DNA of 64,000 bases from contig JBBIRO010000012.1 in NCBI GenBank assembly GCA_037441775.1, positions 1-64,000 of the forward strand, read 5' to 3'. Below are positions 33,578 to 43,003 of the stretch, in pieces. Positions within the stretch are counted from its first letter, which is position 1. Each line of letters opens with the position of its first letter. This stretch comes from CAMTWB01 sp037441775 (GTDB taxonomy: Bacteria; Desulfobacterota; Syntrophia; Syntrophales; CAMTWB01). The translations under genes were made by a program, and so were the position numbers. The notes beneath the pieces were generated by a model, which had not been told where the DNA came from, searched no databases, and was given only the letters and a program-made list of their open reading frames with translations.

Positions 33578-34973
33578 CTTCTTGCGTCAGTGGGATGTCT
33601 AATTTTTTCATTTTCCGGTAGAGGCCGGTCCGGTGGATTCCCAGCAGGCGGGCCGCCTCGACCTTGTTGTTTTTAGCCAGGTTTAGACAGCGCAGAATAG
33701 CGTCTTTCTCTCGGGATAGATTCAGCGATTTGAGTTGGGTCTCCTTGAATCCCGCCGCCTCTTCCCAGGTATTCTGCAGAAAGGTTGGCAGATGCCAGGG
33801 CGTGATCATGTCGCCATCGATGGTGTAGAGGATCCGCTCCAGGACATTAGAGAGTTCACGCACATTACCCGGCCAGGAATATGTCTTAAGTATATCCATT
33901 GCTTCCGGTAATATCTCCACCAACCTAGTAGCCTGTTCGCGGTTAAATTTTTCGATCAGGTGTTTGGCTATTATGGCGATATCCTCTTTTCTTTCCCGGA
34001 TGGGAGGAATATAGAGGGGTATCACGTTTAAGCGGTAGTAGAGGTCCTTCCGAAACCTCCCCTGTTCGACCAGTTGGAGCAGGTCTTTGTTGGTAGCGGC
34101 AATTAAACGAAAATCAAGTCTCGTCAAGCGGGTACCGCCCAGCCGCTCCAGTTCCTTTTCTTCTAGCACCCGCAGCAGCTTCGGTTGGACATCGAGCGGG
34201 AGTTCCGCGATCTCGTCAAGAAAGATGCTTCCCCCTTGGGCGAGTTCGAATTTCCCCGGCTTTCCCTTGTTGCCTGCCCCGGTAAAGGCCCCCGGCTCAT
34301 AGCCGAAAAGTTCCGCCTCCATGAGTTCCCGGGGAATGGCTGAACAGTTTATCCGGATAAAGGGATGGATTCTCCTGCTGCTGGCGTAGTGAATGGCATG
34401 GGCAAATAGTTCCTTGCCGGTGCCGCTTTCGCCGATGAGCAGCACCGGGGCATTGGTAGCGGCCGCTTTCAGCGCCTGATTCTTTATTTCCTGTATGATC
34501 CGGCTGTCCCCGGCGATATTGTCGAAGGTGTATTTGGAAGATCTAAGCGACGTCAGTTCCTTTTCATAAAGCTCCACTTTTGTTTCCAGGACATTAAGCC
34601 GCTTGGCTAGGGTATGGACGTCTCTTACATCCTTGAACATCACCTGACCGAAGACAAATAGCTGCCCGTCTTCCATTTCAATGGGTATCCGCTGGACCAC
34701 CATGTCCAGGCCGTTGATCCGCTGCGAGTGGTTGATCTCGGGCACCCTGGTTTGGCCGACGATATGCATCCTGGTATTTTCAATTGTTTCAGTACAGTGC
34801 CTCCCCAGCACTTCTTCCGGGCTTAAGCCCAGAAAGTTACTGTAGGTCTTGCTGAAAAAAATGACCTTTCCCGCCTGGTCGGTGATCATCACCCCATGGT
34901 GGATGCTATTGAGGATGATTTCGTAGAACCGCAACTTTTTTTCCAGTTCTTCGATACGTTGCAAGCTGTTCAT
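33573..34973 (-). CDS. Sigma-54-dependent activator: PAS - AAA+ - Fis HTH
   Basis: A 466-residue enhancer-binding protein. A PAS sensor domain covers about residues 10-120 (ILNSIHHGVMITDQAGKVIF, VLGRHCTETI). The AAA+ domain (about 150-380) has Walker A GESGTGKELF, the sigma-54 contact motif GAFTGA, Walker B SIFLDEIAELP and RKDLYYRLNVIPL. A Fis-type helix-turn-helix ends the protein (VEAARLLGIHRTGLYRKMKKL, positions about 440-460). The PAS domain without a receiver suggests direct sensing of a ligand. It begins 1 base after the acyl-CoA synthetase stop and lies upstream of the sigma-54 promoter it probably serves. Confidence 0.92.
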   Translation of the reverse strand: MNSLQRIEELEKKLRFYEIILNSIHHGVMITDQAGKVIFFSKTYSNFLGLSPEEVLGRHCTETIENTRMHIVGQTRVPEINHSQRINGLDMVVQRIPIEMEDGQLFVFGQVMFKDVRDVHTLAKRLNVLETKVELYEKELTSLRSSKYTFDNIAGDSRIIQEIKNQALKAAATNAPVLLIGESGTGKELFAHAIHYASSRRIHPFIRINCSAIPRELMEAELFGYEPGAFTGAGNKGKPGKFELAQGGSIFLDEIAELPLDVQPKLLRVLEEKELERLGGTRLTRLDFRLIAATNKDLLQLVEQGRFRKDLYYRLNVIPLYIPPIRERKEDIAIIAKHLIEKFNREQATRLVEILPEAMDILKTYSWPGNVRELSNVLERILYTIDGDMITPWHLPTFLQNTWEEAAGFKETQLKSLNLSREKDAILRCLNLAKNNKVEAARLLGIHRTGLYRKMKKLDIPLTQEV

Positions 34974-34974
34974 C

Positions 34975-36624
34975 TTATGGTTCTCCCTGGCGCCCTACCT
35001 GTCTATCCTTCTCCCTTTGGCGCAGATCCTTGCGCATAATTTTACCCGTCGATGTCATGGGGAGATCGGAGACGAACTCAATTTCACGGGGATATTCGTG
35101 CATGGCCAGCCTATTTTTGACGAAGTCCTTGATCTCGCTTTCCAAAACTGCCGAACCCTGCACTTCGGGTTTAAGGACAATGAACGCCTTGATGATTTCG
35201 CCCCGGATGGGATCGGGCTTGCCGATTACGGCCGCGAGCGCCACCGCCCTGTGTTTGATCAGGCAATCCTCGATCTCTGCTGGTCCAATCCGGTAACCGC
35301 CGCTGGTAATCAGGTCATCTTTCCGGCCTACAAACCAGAAGTAACCATCCTTATCCTTTTTGGCCAGATCTCCGGTTGTTGCCCAGTCGCCGATAAATTT
35401 ATCGCTCGTTGCCTGGGCATTGCGGAAATATTCGAGAAACATGACCGGATCGGGCCGCTTGATGGCTACCTCTCCGGTGACGCCTGCTAGCACCGGTTTT
35501 CCTTCTTCATCGATAACCTCCACCAAATGACCAGGAATGGCCCGACCCATCGAGCCGGGGCGAACTTCCATGATCTCGGCGCAGTTGCCCACCACCAGAT
35601 TCACCTCCGTCTGGCCGTAGAACTCGTTGATCTGCACTCCCATCACCTCGCGGCCCCACTGGAGTAGTTCCTCTCCCAGAGTTTCTCCTCCACAGCCAAT
35701 GGTTCGGAGGTCATAATGGTAGCGCTGCCGCGGTTTTGTTACCTGCCGCATTAGTTTTAGCGCCGTAGGGGGCATGAAACAATTTCGTATCCGGTATTTT
35801 GCCAGCAGATGAAATGCCTGCTCCGGGTCGAATTTTTTCGCCCGGCAGGCCAAAACGGGAACACCGTGATACCAACTGGGCAAAAGGACGTCGATCAACC
35901 CGCCTATCCAGGCCCAGTCGGCCGGCGTCCAGTAGAGATCACCCGGCTGGGGGAAAAAGTTATGGAAGAACTCCACCCCGGGCAGATGTCCCAACAGCAC
36001 CCGCTGGGCATGAAGCGCTCCCTTGGGGGGGCCGGTAGTGCCTGAGGTGTAGATAATCAGCGCCGGATCATCGGCCCGGGTCAGGATAGGAGTAAAACGG
36101 GAGGAGGCCCTTTCCAGGGCAGCCCAAAAATCGATCACGCCTTCTTCTTTGGCGCCTCTGGTCACTATTATGACTTGCAGTTGGGGGAGACTATCACGGA
36201 TCGACAGGATCTTCTCCAAATTCGCCGGATCGGTGATAATGGCCTTCGCCTCAGAATTAGCCAGGCGATACTCCAGGGCATCCGGGCCGAAGAGGGTAAA
36301 GAGGGGAATGGCAATGGCACCAATTTTGTAAATGGCTATATGGGAAACGGCCGTTTCCGGGCATTGGGGCAGCAGGATTCCCACCCTGTCCCCCCGCGAA
36401 AGGCCCTCGTGGGTCAGGGCATTGGCCAGCCGATCGGAGAGCTCTTTTAAGGCGGCGAAGGTGTATCTTTGCTCCCTGCCGTTTTCATCCTCAAAGATCA
36501 GGGCGAGCCGCCCGGTATCACCTGCCCACTGATCGCACACCGCCTGGCCGATGTTAAAATACTCAAGTTGCGGCCAGCGGAAAGCACTGTACACTTCCTC
36601 GTAGGTACCAAGCTTTGGTATCAT
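34975..36624 (-). CDS. Acyl-CoA synthetase (AMP-forming)
   Basis: Activates a carboxylic acid to its CoA thioester through an acyl-adenylate. The 549-residue protein has the P-loop LIIYTSGTTGPPKGALHAQ (about 190), the A5 motif NEFYGQTEVNL (about 337), the TGD motif ATTGDLAKKDKDGYFWF (about 410) and the C-terminal lysine in TSTGKIMRKDLR (about 530). The pattern fits the medium-chain/acetyl synthetase group; chain length cannot be fixed. It is co-transcribed with the sigma-54 activator downstream. Confidence 0.9.
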   Translation of the reverse strand: MIPKLGTYEEVYSAFRWPQLEYFNIGQAVCDQWAGDTGRLALIFEDENGREQRYTFAALKELSDRLANALTHEGLSRGDRVGILLPQCPETAVSHIAIYKIGAIAIPLFTLFGPDALEYRLANSEAKAIITDPANLEKILSIRDSLPQLQVIIVTRGAKEEGVIDFWAALERASSRFTPILTRADDPALIIYTSGTTGPPKGALHAQRVLLGHLPGVEFFHNFFPQPGDLYWTPADWAWIGGLIDVLLPSWYHGVPVLACRAKKFDPEQAFHLLAKYRIRNCFMPPTALKLMRQVTKPRQRYHYDLRTIGCGGETLGEELLQWGREVMGVQINEFYGQTEVNLVVGNCAEIMEVRPGSMGRAIPGHLVEVIDEEGKPVLAGVTGEVAIKRPDPVMFLEYFRNAQATSDKFIGDWATTGDLAKKDKDGYFWFVGRKDDLITSGGYRIGPAEIEDCLIKHRAVALAAVIGKPDPIRGEIIKAFIVLKPEVQGSAVLESEIKDFVKNRLAMHEYPREIEFVSDLPMTSTGKIMRKDLRQREKDRQVGRQGEP

Positions 36625-36671
36625 CTTTCACCTCCTCGAAAGCCTCTCTCATTTAGGAATCTTCGGCAACT

Positions 36672-38033
36672 CTATTTGCGTTTTCCCTCCCCGGCACGCG
36701 CCAGTAATAGAATCATCGCGCCGCCGAAAAAAACGGCAAGCCCAATGAGGGCGCCGATACCGGTATAGGCCAGGCTGGCTCGCAGCATATAGAAACAGGA
36801 GATACAGAACAATATGGGAACGACTGGATAAAGAGGAACTTTGAACGGACGCAACAGGTCGGGCTCTCGCCGCCTTAGGGCAAAAAGAGATAACCCAGTA
36901 AGTAGAAAGAACAACCAGAATATGGGGGCGGTATAGTCAACCATGGTTACAAAACCCTGGCGGGTCATCGTACCTAGAATTACCAATGCCGAGGCAATGG
37001 TTCCCTGAAGCAGGAGGGCGTTAACCGGAACATTCCCCTTTTCCTGCCAGCGGCCAAGGAAGTTAAACAGCGCAAAATCCTGGCCAATGGCATAATTGGA
37101 ACGGGCACCGGTGAAGATCGTAGCATTCATCGCGCCCAAAGCTGAAATGGCGATTAAAACACTAACGACTCTAGCCCCGTCGTCGCCGAAGGAGGCGCGC
37201 ATAAGATCGGACGCTACCACTTCGGATTGGCTCATGGCGCTTAATCCCAATCCCTTCACATAAGCAAAGCCAGCAAAAAGATAGATGGCCGTGATGGCGC
37301 CAAGCCCCCAAAGTAACGCACGAATCAAGTTGCGCTTCCCTTCCCGAAGTTCGGCCGAAATATAGGCCACTTCATTCCAGCCGCTGAACGTCAATAGAAC
37401 GAAAACCATGGCGAGCCCGAAGGAGGCCGACGACTGGGTAGGCGAAGTATCAGCGCGTGGTAATTCAGGTGCAAAAAAGACTCCCGCAACCAACACCACC
37501 ATCAGACCTACAACTTTTAGCGCCGTGAGGAGAGTCTGCGTACCGGCGCCTTTATTGGTTCCCATGATGTTCATAGCGGTCATGGCCGGAATTACCAAAA
37601 CGGCGCATAAGGAAGCATTAAAGGGCGATGGGAGAATTTGCGAAAGATAATCGCCAAAGACAAAGGCCAAAAGAGCGATCGAGCCGGGTTGAATGACCGT
37701 CATCCGGGCCCAGCCAAACAAAAAGGCCACATTTCTTCCAAAAGCGCGGGTCAGGTAATGGTAATCACCCCCGGCATGGGGATAGGTAATGGCCAGTTCG
37801 GCATAACACAGAGCGCCGATAATGGAAATAACCCCTCCCATGACCCAGGCAAGGAAAAAAGCCCCGTCTGATCCGGTATTAGCCGCAACCAAAGAAGGCG
37901 TCTTAAAGATACCAGTCCCGATGACCATGCCGACAATGAGCGCAACCCCGTCAATCAAAGAAAGCGTCTTTAATGGCGGTCTTGCCTGTTCCTGAGCGTT
38001 GCAGGTATTTCCTCGGATACTGTTCCTCATCAC
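36672..38033 (-). CDS. APC-family amino acid permease
   Basis: A 453-residue transporter with twelve hydrophobic segments. The first helix contains VALIVGMVIGTGIFKTPSLV, with the substrate-binding GTGIF of the APC superfamily, followed by GGVISIIGALCYAELAITYPHAGGDYHYL. Similar in pattern to the LAT/serine-threonine exchanger group; substrate unknown. It lies upstream of the acyl-CoA synthetase on the same strand with 47 bases between. Confidence 0.88.
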   Translation of the reverse strand: MMRNSIRGNTCNAQEQARPPLKTLSLIDGVALIVGMVIGTGIFKTPSLVAANTGSDGAFFLAWVMGGVISIIGALCYAELAITYPHAGGDYHYLTRAFGRNVAFLFGWARMTVIQPGSIALLAFVFGDYLSQILPSPFNASLCAVLVIPAMTAMNIMGTNKGAGTQTLLTALKVVGLMVVLVAGVFFAPELPRADTSPTQSSASFGLAMVFVLLTFSGWNEVAYISAELREGKRNLIRALLWGLGAITAIYLFAGFAYVKGLGLSAMSQSEVVASDLMRASFGDDGARVVSVLIAISALGAMNATIFTGARSNYAIGQDFALFNFLGRWQEKGNVPVNALLLQGTIASALVILGTMTRQGFVTMVDYTAPIFWLFFLLTGLSLFALRRREPDLLRPFKVPLYPVVPILFCISCFYMLRASLAYTGIGALIGLAVFFGGAMILLLARAGEGKRK

Positions 38034-38109
38034 TATCCTGACTATGACGATGTCGCAAAAAATCCGGATGCGGCGTTTACGCTAAACCACTCGCCAGGAA
38101 AAATTGTTG

Positions 38110-38180
38110 GTGAATCGCGGGTCTTCCGCCCGTGTGGCAATATTCATCGCGAAAGCCGCCACAAGGGGCGAGACTACAAA
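38110..38180 (+). repeat. Dispersed hairpin repeat, family 1, copy E
   Basis: CGCGGGTCTTCCGCCCGTGTGGCAATATT (in pieces: GGGTCTTCCGCCCG and TGGCAATA) followed by GCCACAAGGGGCGAGACTACAAAAGC. Blocks are in the same order as in the other four copies. It lies between the APC permease and the small helical protein gene; a fragment of repeat family 2 adjoins it at about 38047-38090. Confidence 0.6.
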
Positions 38181-38239
38181 AGCAGCTATCTCCCCGAAGC
38201 CGACAATAATGACGCCCTCACAACAGGCCGGATTTCTCT

Positions 38240-38674
38240 TTAAGACTGTGCCGGCGGCACGAGACCTTGCAGGCTTTTCACCAGCTCCTCTTTTTCCTGG
38301 GCTATTTTTTTTAGCATCCGGGCAATGTCTTTCTGCGTGACCTTTGGGACGGCATCAGTCAGGTAGCGGGCGACGTCCTTTTCGGCCGCAACCAGTAGAC
38401 GCTGATAATCCGACGCCACTCCGGCCGGCTGCCTCACGGCGGGGGGAAAGTCATCGCTATCCAGGCCTTCAATGGGCTCGAGAATCATTTCCGTAACACT
38501 TTCCCTTCTTAGCTGTTCGATAGCCCTTAGGTGTTTCGCTTTAATGATTCTGACTGCCGTAAGCTCCTCCGTTTGGGACGGTTTTCGCTGCAAAACATCA
38601 TCCAAAAATGCAATAGTACTTTTTTCCCGCTCCAGGGCAAAAGAGAGTACGGCGCCGATGGTACCCAGTTTCAT
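38240..38674 (-). CDS. Small helical protein, ferritin-like fold suspected
   Basis: Not recognised as a named family. The 144 residues are almost wholly helical, with two similar helix pairs (FALEREKSTIAFLDDVLQ and YQRLLVAAEKDVARYL; KAKHLRAIEQLRRES and IARMLKKIAQEKEELVKSL). This layout recalls a four-helix ferritin/rubrerythrin-like bundle, but the E-x-x-H metal motifs are not complete. It starts 9 bases after the mmsA stop on the same strand, so it is probably co-expressed with mmsA and the iron alcohol dehydrogenase. Confidence 0.6.
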   Translation of the reverse strand: MKLGTIGAVLSFALEREKSTIAFLDDVLQRKPSQTEELTAVRIIKAKHLRAIEQLRRESVTEMILEPIEGLDSDDFPPAVRQPAGVASDYQRLLVAAEKDVARYLTDAVPKVTQKDIARMLKKIAQEKEELVKSLQGLVPPAQS

Positions 38675-38683
38675 GAAATCCCC

Positions 38684-40138
38684 CTAAAACCAGCGGCTGA
38701 TGACGACTTTGGTATCGGTAAAGAATTGAAATATCTCCCGGCCGTGACCCTTCAAATCGCCAAAGAGCGAGTTTCTCGTACCGCCAAAGGGGAAAAAAGC
38801 CATTGGTGCGGCAATGCCGATATTGACCCCGATCATACTGGGAGCCACTCGGTACTGGAATTCCCTGGCCGCTCTCCCGCTTTGGGTATAGATACAGGCT
38901 GCGTTGCCATAGGAACTCTGGTTGATCAGGTCTATTGCTTCGTCCAAATCATTTACCCGAATGATTCCCACCACCGGACCGAAAATTTCTTCCCGGGCGA
39001 TTGTCATATCCAAAGTTACGTCATCAAAGATGGTCGGACCGATGAAAAACCCTCCCTCATGACCCGGCACCTTAATCGCACGACCATCTAGCAGCAGCTT
39101 TGCACCTTCGGCCAGGCCCTGGCCGATATACCCCAGGATCTTTTCCTTATGGGCACGGCTGGCCACCGGTCCCATGGCCACACCCTCCTCCAGGCCGTTA
39201 CCTACCCGCAGAGATTTGGCGGCAGCAACAAATTTTTCCTTCAGTGGCTCATAGGCCTCGCCCACGGCAACCAGGATGGAGCCGGACAGGCAGCGCTGTC
39301 CGGCGCAGCCGAAGAAGGAGGTCATAATTGACGGGAGTCCCCGCGCCAGATCAGCGTCGGGCATGACCACCAGAGAATTTTTGGCACCGCCTAAAGCCTG
39401 AACTCGTTTGCCGGTCTCGCCGCAGACTTGATAAATGTAGCGGGCGGTTCCAGTCTGGCCGACAAAGGAGATACCCTTGATCTGTGGATTGTAAAGCAGG
39501 GAGTTGACCACCTCCCTAGAGCCGTGGACCATGTTGACCACACCTTCGGGGAAGCCGACGTCATCGATAATTTGAAAAATTCTGGTCTGGGTCATCGGCA
39601 CCTGCTCGGATGGTTTTACCACATAAGTGTTTCCTGCCACCAGGGCGTAGGGCATAAACCACCAGGGAACCATCGCCGGAAAATTGTAGGGCGGGATACA
39701 AGCAAAGACGCCGATCGGCTGGCGCACGGCGATGGTGTCCACATCCTTGGCCACATCTTCCAGGCAGTAGCCAGCCATCATGGTGGTCACTCCCGTGGCG
39801 TGCTCAACCGTTTCAATCATCCGGCGAATTTCGCCCCGGGACTCATCAATCGTTTTTCCCTGTTCCAGCACCAAAATCCGGGCGATCTCTTCGAAGCTTT
39901 CTTCAAAACGCTCTTTAAGACGAAAGAGATAACGCGCCCGGGCCAAGGGGGGGGTGGTCCGCCATTCCCAGAAGGCCTCCTGGGCGGCCGCCACTGCCCG
40001 GTTAAGTTCATCTTTTGTCGAATAGGGCACACAAGCGATTTTTCCCCCGGTGGCAGGGCACCAAACATCGCCAAACTCTGCTGCCGTCGATTCCTCCCAA
40101 CAGCCGTTGATGTAGTTTTTCAATACTGGAATGGTCAC
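38684..40138 (-). CDS. mmsA: CoA-acylating methylmalonate/malonate-semialdehyde dehydrogenase
   Basis: Converts methylmalonate semialdehyde to propionyl-CoA (or malonate semialdehyde to acetyl-CoA) with NAD+ and CoA and release of CO2. The 484-residue aldehyde dehydrogenase has the catalytic cysteine in FFGCAGQRCLSGSI, with the MmsA-type GQRC text, the FVGQTGTARYIYQ nucleotide-binding segment and IPPYNFPAMVPWWF, all features of MmsA rather than general aldehyde dehydrogenases. Length is normal. It lies 41 bases after the iron alcohol dehydrogenase, pointing to oxidation of a hydroxy acid to a semialdehyde and on to acyl-CoA. Confidence 0.9.
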   Translation of the reverse strand: MTIPVLKNYINGCWEESTAAEFGDVWCPATGGKIACVPYSTKDELNRAVAAAQEAFWEWRTTPPLARARYLFRLKERFEESFEEIARILVLEQGKTIDESRGEIRRMIETVEHATGVTTMMAGYCLEDVAKDVDTIAVRQPIGVFACIPPYNFPAMVPWWFMPYALVAGNTYVVKPSEQVPMTQTRIFQIIDDVGFPEGVVNMVHGSREVVNSLLYNPQIKGISFVGQTGTARYIYQVCGETGKRVQALGGAKNSLVVMPDADLARGLPSIMTSFFGCAGQRCLSGSILVAVGEAYEPLKEKFVAAAKSLRVGNGLEEGVAMGPVASRAHKEKILGYIGQGLAEGAKLLLDGRAIKVPGHEGGFFIGPTIFDDVTLDMTIAREEIFGPVVGIIRVNDLDEAIDLINQSSYGNAACIYTQSGRAAREFQYRVAPSMIGVNIGIAAPMAFFPFGGTRNSLFGDLKGHGREIFQFFTDTKVVISRWF

Positions 40139-40179
40139 TATTGTTCTCCTTACGATAAATCAAGCATAGCAATCAATTG

Positions 40180-41343
40180 TTACCAGGATGCCCGATAGAG
40201 GGCGACAATCTCCTCCACGCTGGCTGCCCGGGGGTTATTGGCCGGGCTACCGCTGGCGATGGCGTCTTTGGCCATCTGTTCCAATTTCTCGGTAAATTTG
40301 TCCTTGTCGAGATCCAAATCCTTCAGCGATGGCATCTTGACCCGCGCCAATAGCCCCTTGATCACATCAAGCCCGGCCAGGGCAGCCTGCAAATCGGTAA
40401 GTCCGCGGGTATTTACCCCCATAGCACGGGCGATATCCGCATAGCGGCCAGGATTGCCGGGGATGCTGAATTCGGTGACCGCCGCAAAAATAAGACAGTT
40501 GCTAAGGCCATGGGGCACATGGAAATTGGCCCCGATCGGGCGAGACATGCCATGAACCAGGGCGATTGAGGCATTGGAAAATGCCATCCCCGCCTGCAGC
40601 GCCCCCAGCATCACTTTCGTGCGGGCTTCAAGAAGAGCCGGATTCTCCCAGGCTGTAATCAAGTTTTCGACGATGAGACTGGCCGCGGAAAGGGCCATCA
40701 CATCACTCAACGGCTGGGCCTTGAGAGATACATAAGCCTCGATGGCATGGACAAGAGCGTCTAATGCGGTTGCGGCGGTCAGCTTAGGCGGCAGACTCAA
40801 GGTCAAAAGCGGATCGACCAATGCCGCCCGCGGCAAAAGATAGGGACTGCCGATGGGCATTTTTACGTTTCTAGCCGGATCGGTGATAATGGAATAGATG
40901 GTGGCTTCACTGCCGGTACCCGCGGTGGTGGGAACGGCAATCAGCGGCAGGCCGGCCCGGGGGATCTTGCCCACTCCCTGGTAATCCTCAAGTTTTCCTT
41001 CGTTGACCGCCATTATGGCGATGGCTTTGGCGGCATCAATAGGGCTTCCCCCGCCCACGGCAATAACCAAATCACATCCCTCCTGCCTAAGTATATCCAG
41101 CCCGTCTGCCACGTGGTTCAAGGTGGGCTCGTCATTCACGCCATCATAAACGGCAACCGGTATTCCAGCTTTTTTTAAAGAAGAAAGAACCGGCTCTACG
41201 TTGCCCAGGCCAACTAAATTATTGTCAGTCACAACAAAGCATTTTCGTGCGTTAAAACGGGCCGCTTCGGGGCCTACCTGATCGGAGGCATGGCAGCCGA
41301 AATGAATCACAGGTGGTAACTGAAAAAGACGTGAATTCTGCAT
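40180..41343 (-). CDS. Iron-containing alcohol dehydrogenase
   Basis: A 387-residue NAD(P)-dependent dehydrogenase of the Fe-ADH family. The cofactor motif VIAVGGGSPIDAAKAIAIM (about 94) and the metal region ALDALVHAIEAYVSLKAQPL plus FSNASIALVHGMSRPIGANF are complete (metal ligands Asp, His, His, His). Start 41343 (MQNSRLF) follows AAGGA; a longer frame to 41385 exists. Placed before mmsA, a substrate such as 3-hydroxyisobutyrate or 3-hydroxypropionate is plausible but not proven. Confidence 0.88.
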   Translation of the reverse strand: MQNSRLFQLPPVIHFGCHASDQVGPEAARFNARKCFVVTDNNLVGLGNVEPVLSSLKKAGIPVAVYDGVNDEPTLNHVADGLDILRQEGCDLVIAVGGGSPIDAAKAIAIMAVNEGKLEDYQGVGKIPRAGLPLIAVPTTAGTGSEATIYSIITDPARNVKMPIGSPYLLPRAALVDPLLTLSLPPKLTAATALDALVHAIEAYVSLKAQPLSDVMALSAASLIVENLITAWENPALLEARTKVMLGALQAGMAFSNASIALVHGMSRPIGANFHVPHGLSNCLIFAAVTEFSIPGNPGRYADIARAMGVNTRGLTDLQAALAGLDVIKGLLARVKMPSLKDLDLDKDKFTEKLEQMAKDAIASGSPANNPRAASVEEIVALYRASW

Positions 41344-41471
41344 CAGGCATTTCCTTAATAGTTGGTTGATGATCTGATAGGGCAAGCCTATATAGTGGAT
41401 AAAATTTCTATGGTCAATAGCTAATTATTGCGGTATTGAGTAGTGAGACTTCACGAGGAGCCAAAGAAACC

Positions 41472-42020
41472 ATGATACCGATAGTATCCATTGTGGGCAA
41501 ATCCGATTCCGGCAAAACCACCCTACTGGAGAAACTCATCGCTGAATTGAGCCGCCGGGGATACCGGGTGGCGACAATCAAGCATGATGTTCACGGCTTT
41601 GATATCGACCATAAGGGAAAGGATAGTTGGCGGCACAAGCAAGCCGGCGCAAAGATGACGATTATCTCTTCCCCCCAAAAGGTGGCGGTCATCGAGGATG
41701 TGGATCACGACCATGAAATAGTCGAGTTGAGAGAACGCTACATTCGCAATGTTGATTTGATTTTAACTGAGGGCTATAAACGCAATCCTCATCCCAAGAT
41801 CGAGGTCTTCAGGCGGGAACTTAACCGGGAACTCCTCTCAGGCCCCGGGGATAACCTGCTGGCTCTGGCCAGCAATCAAATGATGGATATAGGTGTCCCC
41901 TGCCTGGATATAAATGATGTCCGGGGTCTGGCGGACTTAATTGAGATGACCTTCCTTAAGGCATCCCGGCCGGGATGCCTTAAGGAGCCAAATAAAAACA
42001 ACAGCGCATGGGAGGCTTGA
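41472..42020 (+). CDS. mobB: Molybdopterin-guanine dinucleotide biosynthesis protein B
   Basis: A GTP-binding adaptor that helps MobA make the molybdenum cofactor dinucleotide. The 182-residue protein starts MIPIVSIVGKSDSGKTTLLEKL (P-loop) and contains VATIKHDVHGFDIDHKGKDSW and LILTEGYKR, typical of MobB. GAGGAG lies before ATG 41472; the frame extends upstream without support. Its stop overlaps the thioredoxin reductase start by one base. Confidence 0.93.
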   Translation: MIPIVSIVGKSDSGKTTLLEKLIAELSRRGYRVATIKHDVHGFDIDHKGKDSWRHKQAGAKMTIISSPQKVAVIEDVDHDHEIVELRERYIRNVDLILTEGYKRNPHPKIEVFRRELNRELLSGPGDNLLALASNQMMDIGVPCLDINDVRGLADLIEMTFLKASRPGCLKEPNKNNSAWEA

Positions 42021-42985
42021 TGAATACGCAGGCAAAACAGCGACAAATTTACGATGTCCTCATCATCGGCGGCGGACCGGCGGGACTGACGGCGGGAATC
42101 TACGCGGCCCGGGCAGGATTCAAGGCGCTTATGATCCGGGGGGCCTCGACCGTCAGCCAGATTACCGCAACCGACATCATCGAAAACTATCCCGGGATTG
42201 TCGGCGGAATATCAGGCTTTGAGCTGATTGAAAACTTTATCAAGCAGGCCCGCCAGTTTGGCCTGGAAATCAGCGATAGCGACGTAACCGGGATAGCACC
42301 CGCCCCGCCGGGCGATATTTCCGGCTGGGAAATAACAACGGAGGGCAATACCTACCGGACACTATCCTTGATCGTCGCTACCGGCACCAACTGGCGGCGG
42401 CTCGGCGTTTTCGGTGAGGAGAGCTTTATCGGCAAGGGAGTATCTTTTTGTGCCACCTGTGACGGACCTTTTTACCGTAACCAGGAGGTGGCGGTGGTGG
42501 GCGGTGGCGACACGGCAATTCAAGAGGCCCTCTTTCTCACCAATTTCGCCCGCAAGGTAACGATAATCCATCGGCGCGACCGGCTCCGGGCGACGGCGAT
42601 TCTCCGCGATCGGGCACTGAAAAACGCCAAAATCGAATTTCTCTGGGATTCCGTGGTCCAAGAGATTCAAGGCGAACAAACGGTTAGCAGGCTTTTAGTT
42701 AGAAACCTCAAGACCGGATCAGTTTCGGAGCTCCCTGTCGAAGGAGTTTTCATATTTGTGGGACTCAATCCCAATACCTGGCTGCTCAAAGGCATAATTG
42801 ATCTTGATCAAAGCGGTTATATCCTAACCGACCAGGAGATGAAAACCACTGCCCAGGGGATTTTCGCCGCGGGTGATTGCATCAAGAAAAGCCTGCGGCA
42901 GGTGATCACTGCCTGCGGAGATGGCGCCACCGCCGCCTTTTCTGCCCAGCATTACGTTGAGGCTCTGAAAGGCGAAACCTACTAA
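42020..42985 (+). CDS. trxB: Thioredoxin reductase
   Basis: Transfers electrons from NADPH through FAD to thioredoxin. The 321-residue flavoprotein has the FAD motif VLIIGGGPAGLTAGIYAARAG, the redox pair in SFCATCDGPFY (about 133-136), the second Rossmann motif VAVVGGGDTAIQEALFL and the C-terminal GIFAAGDCIKKSLRQ. Length is normal. GGGAGG lies 6 bases before the ATG. The first gene of a run with lgt 18 bases downstream. Confidence 0.94.
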   Translation: MNTQAKQRQIYDVLIIGGGPAGLTAGIYAARAGFKALMIRGASTVSQITATDIIENYPGIVGGISGFELIENFIKQARQFGLEISDSDVTGIAPAPPGDISGWEITTEGNTYRTLSLIVATGTNWRRLGVFGEESFIGKGVSFCATCDGPFYRNQEVAVVGGGDTAIQEALFLTNFARKVTIIHRRDRLRATAILRDRALKNAKIEFLWDSVVQEIQGEQTVSRLLVRNLKTGSVSELPVEGVFIFVGLNPNTWLLKGIIDLDQSGYILTDQEMKTTAQGIFAAGDCIKKSLRQVITACGDGATAAFSAQHYVEALKGETY

Positions 42986-43003
42986 CCTAAAGAAGGCCGA
43001 CCC

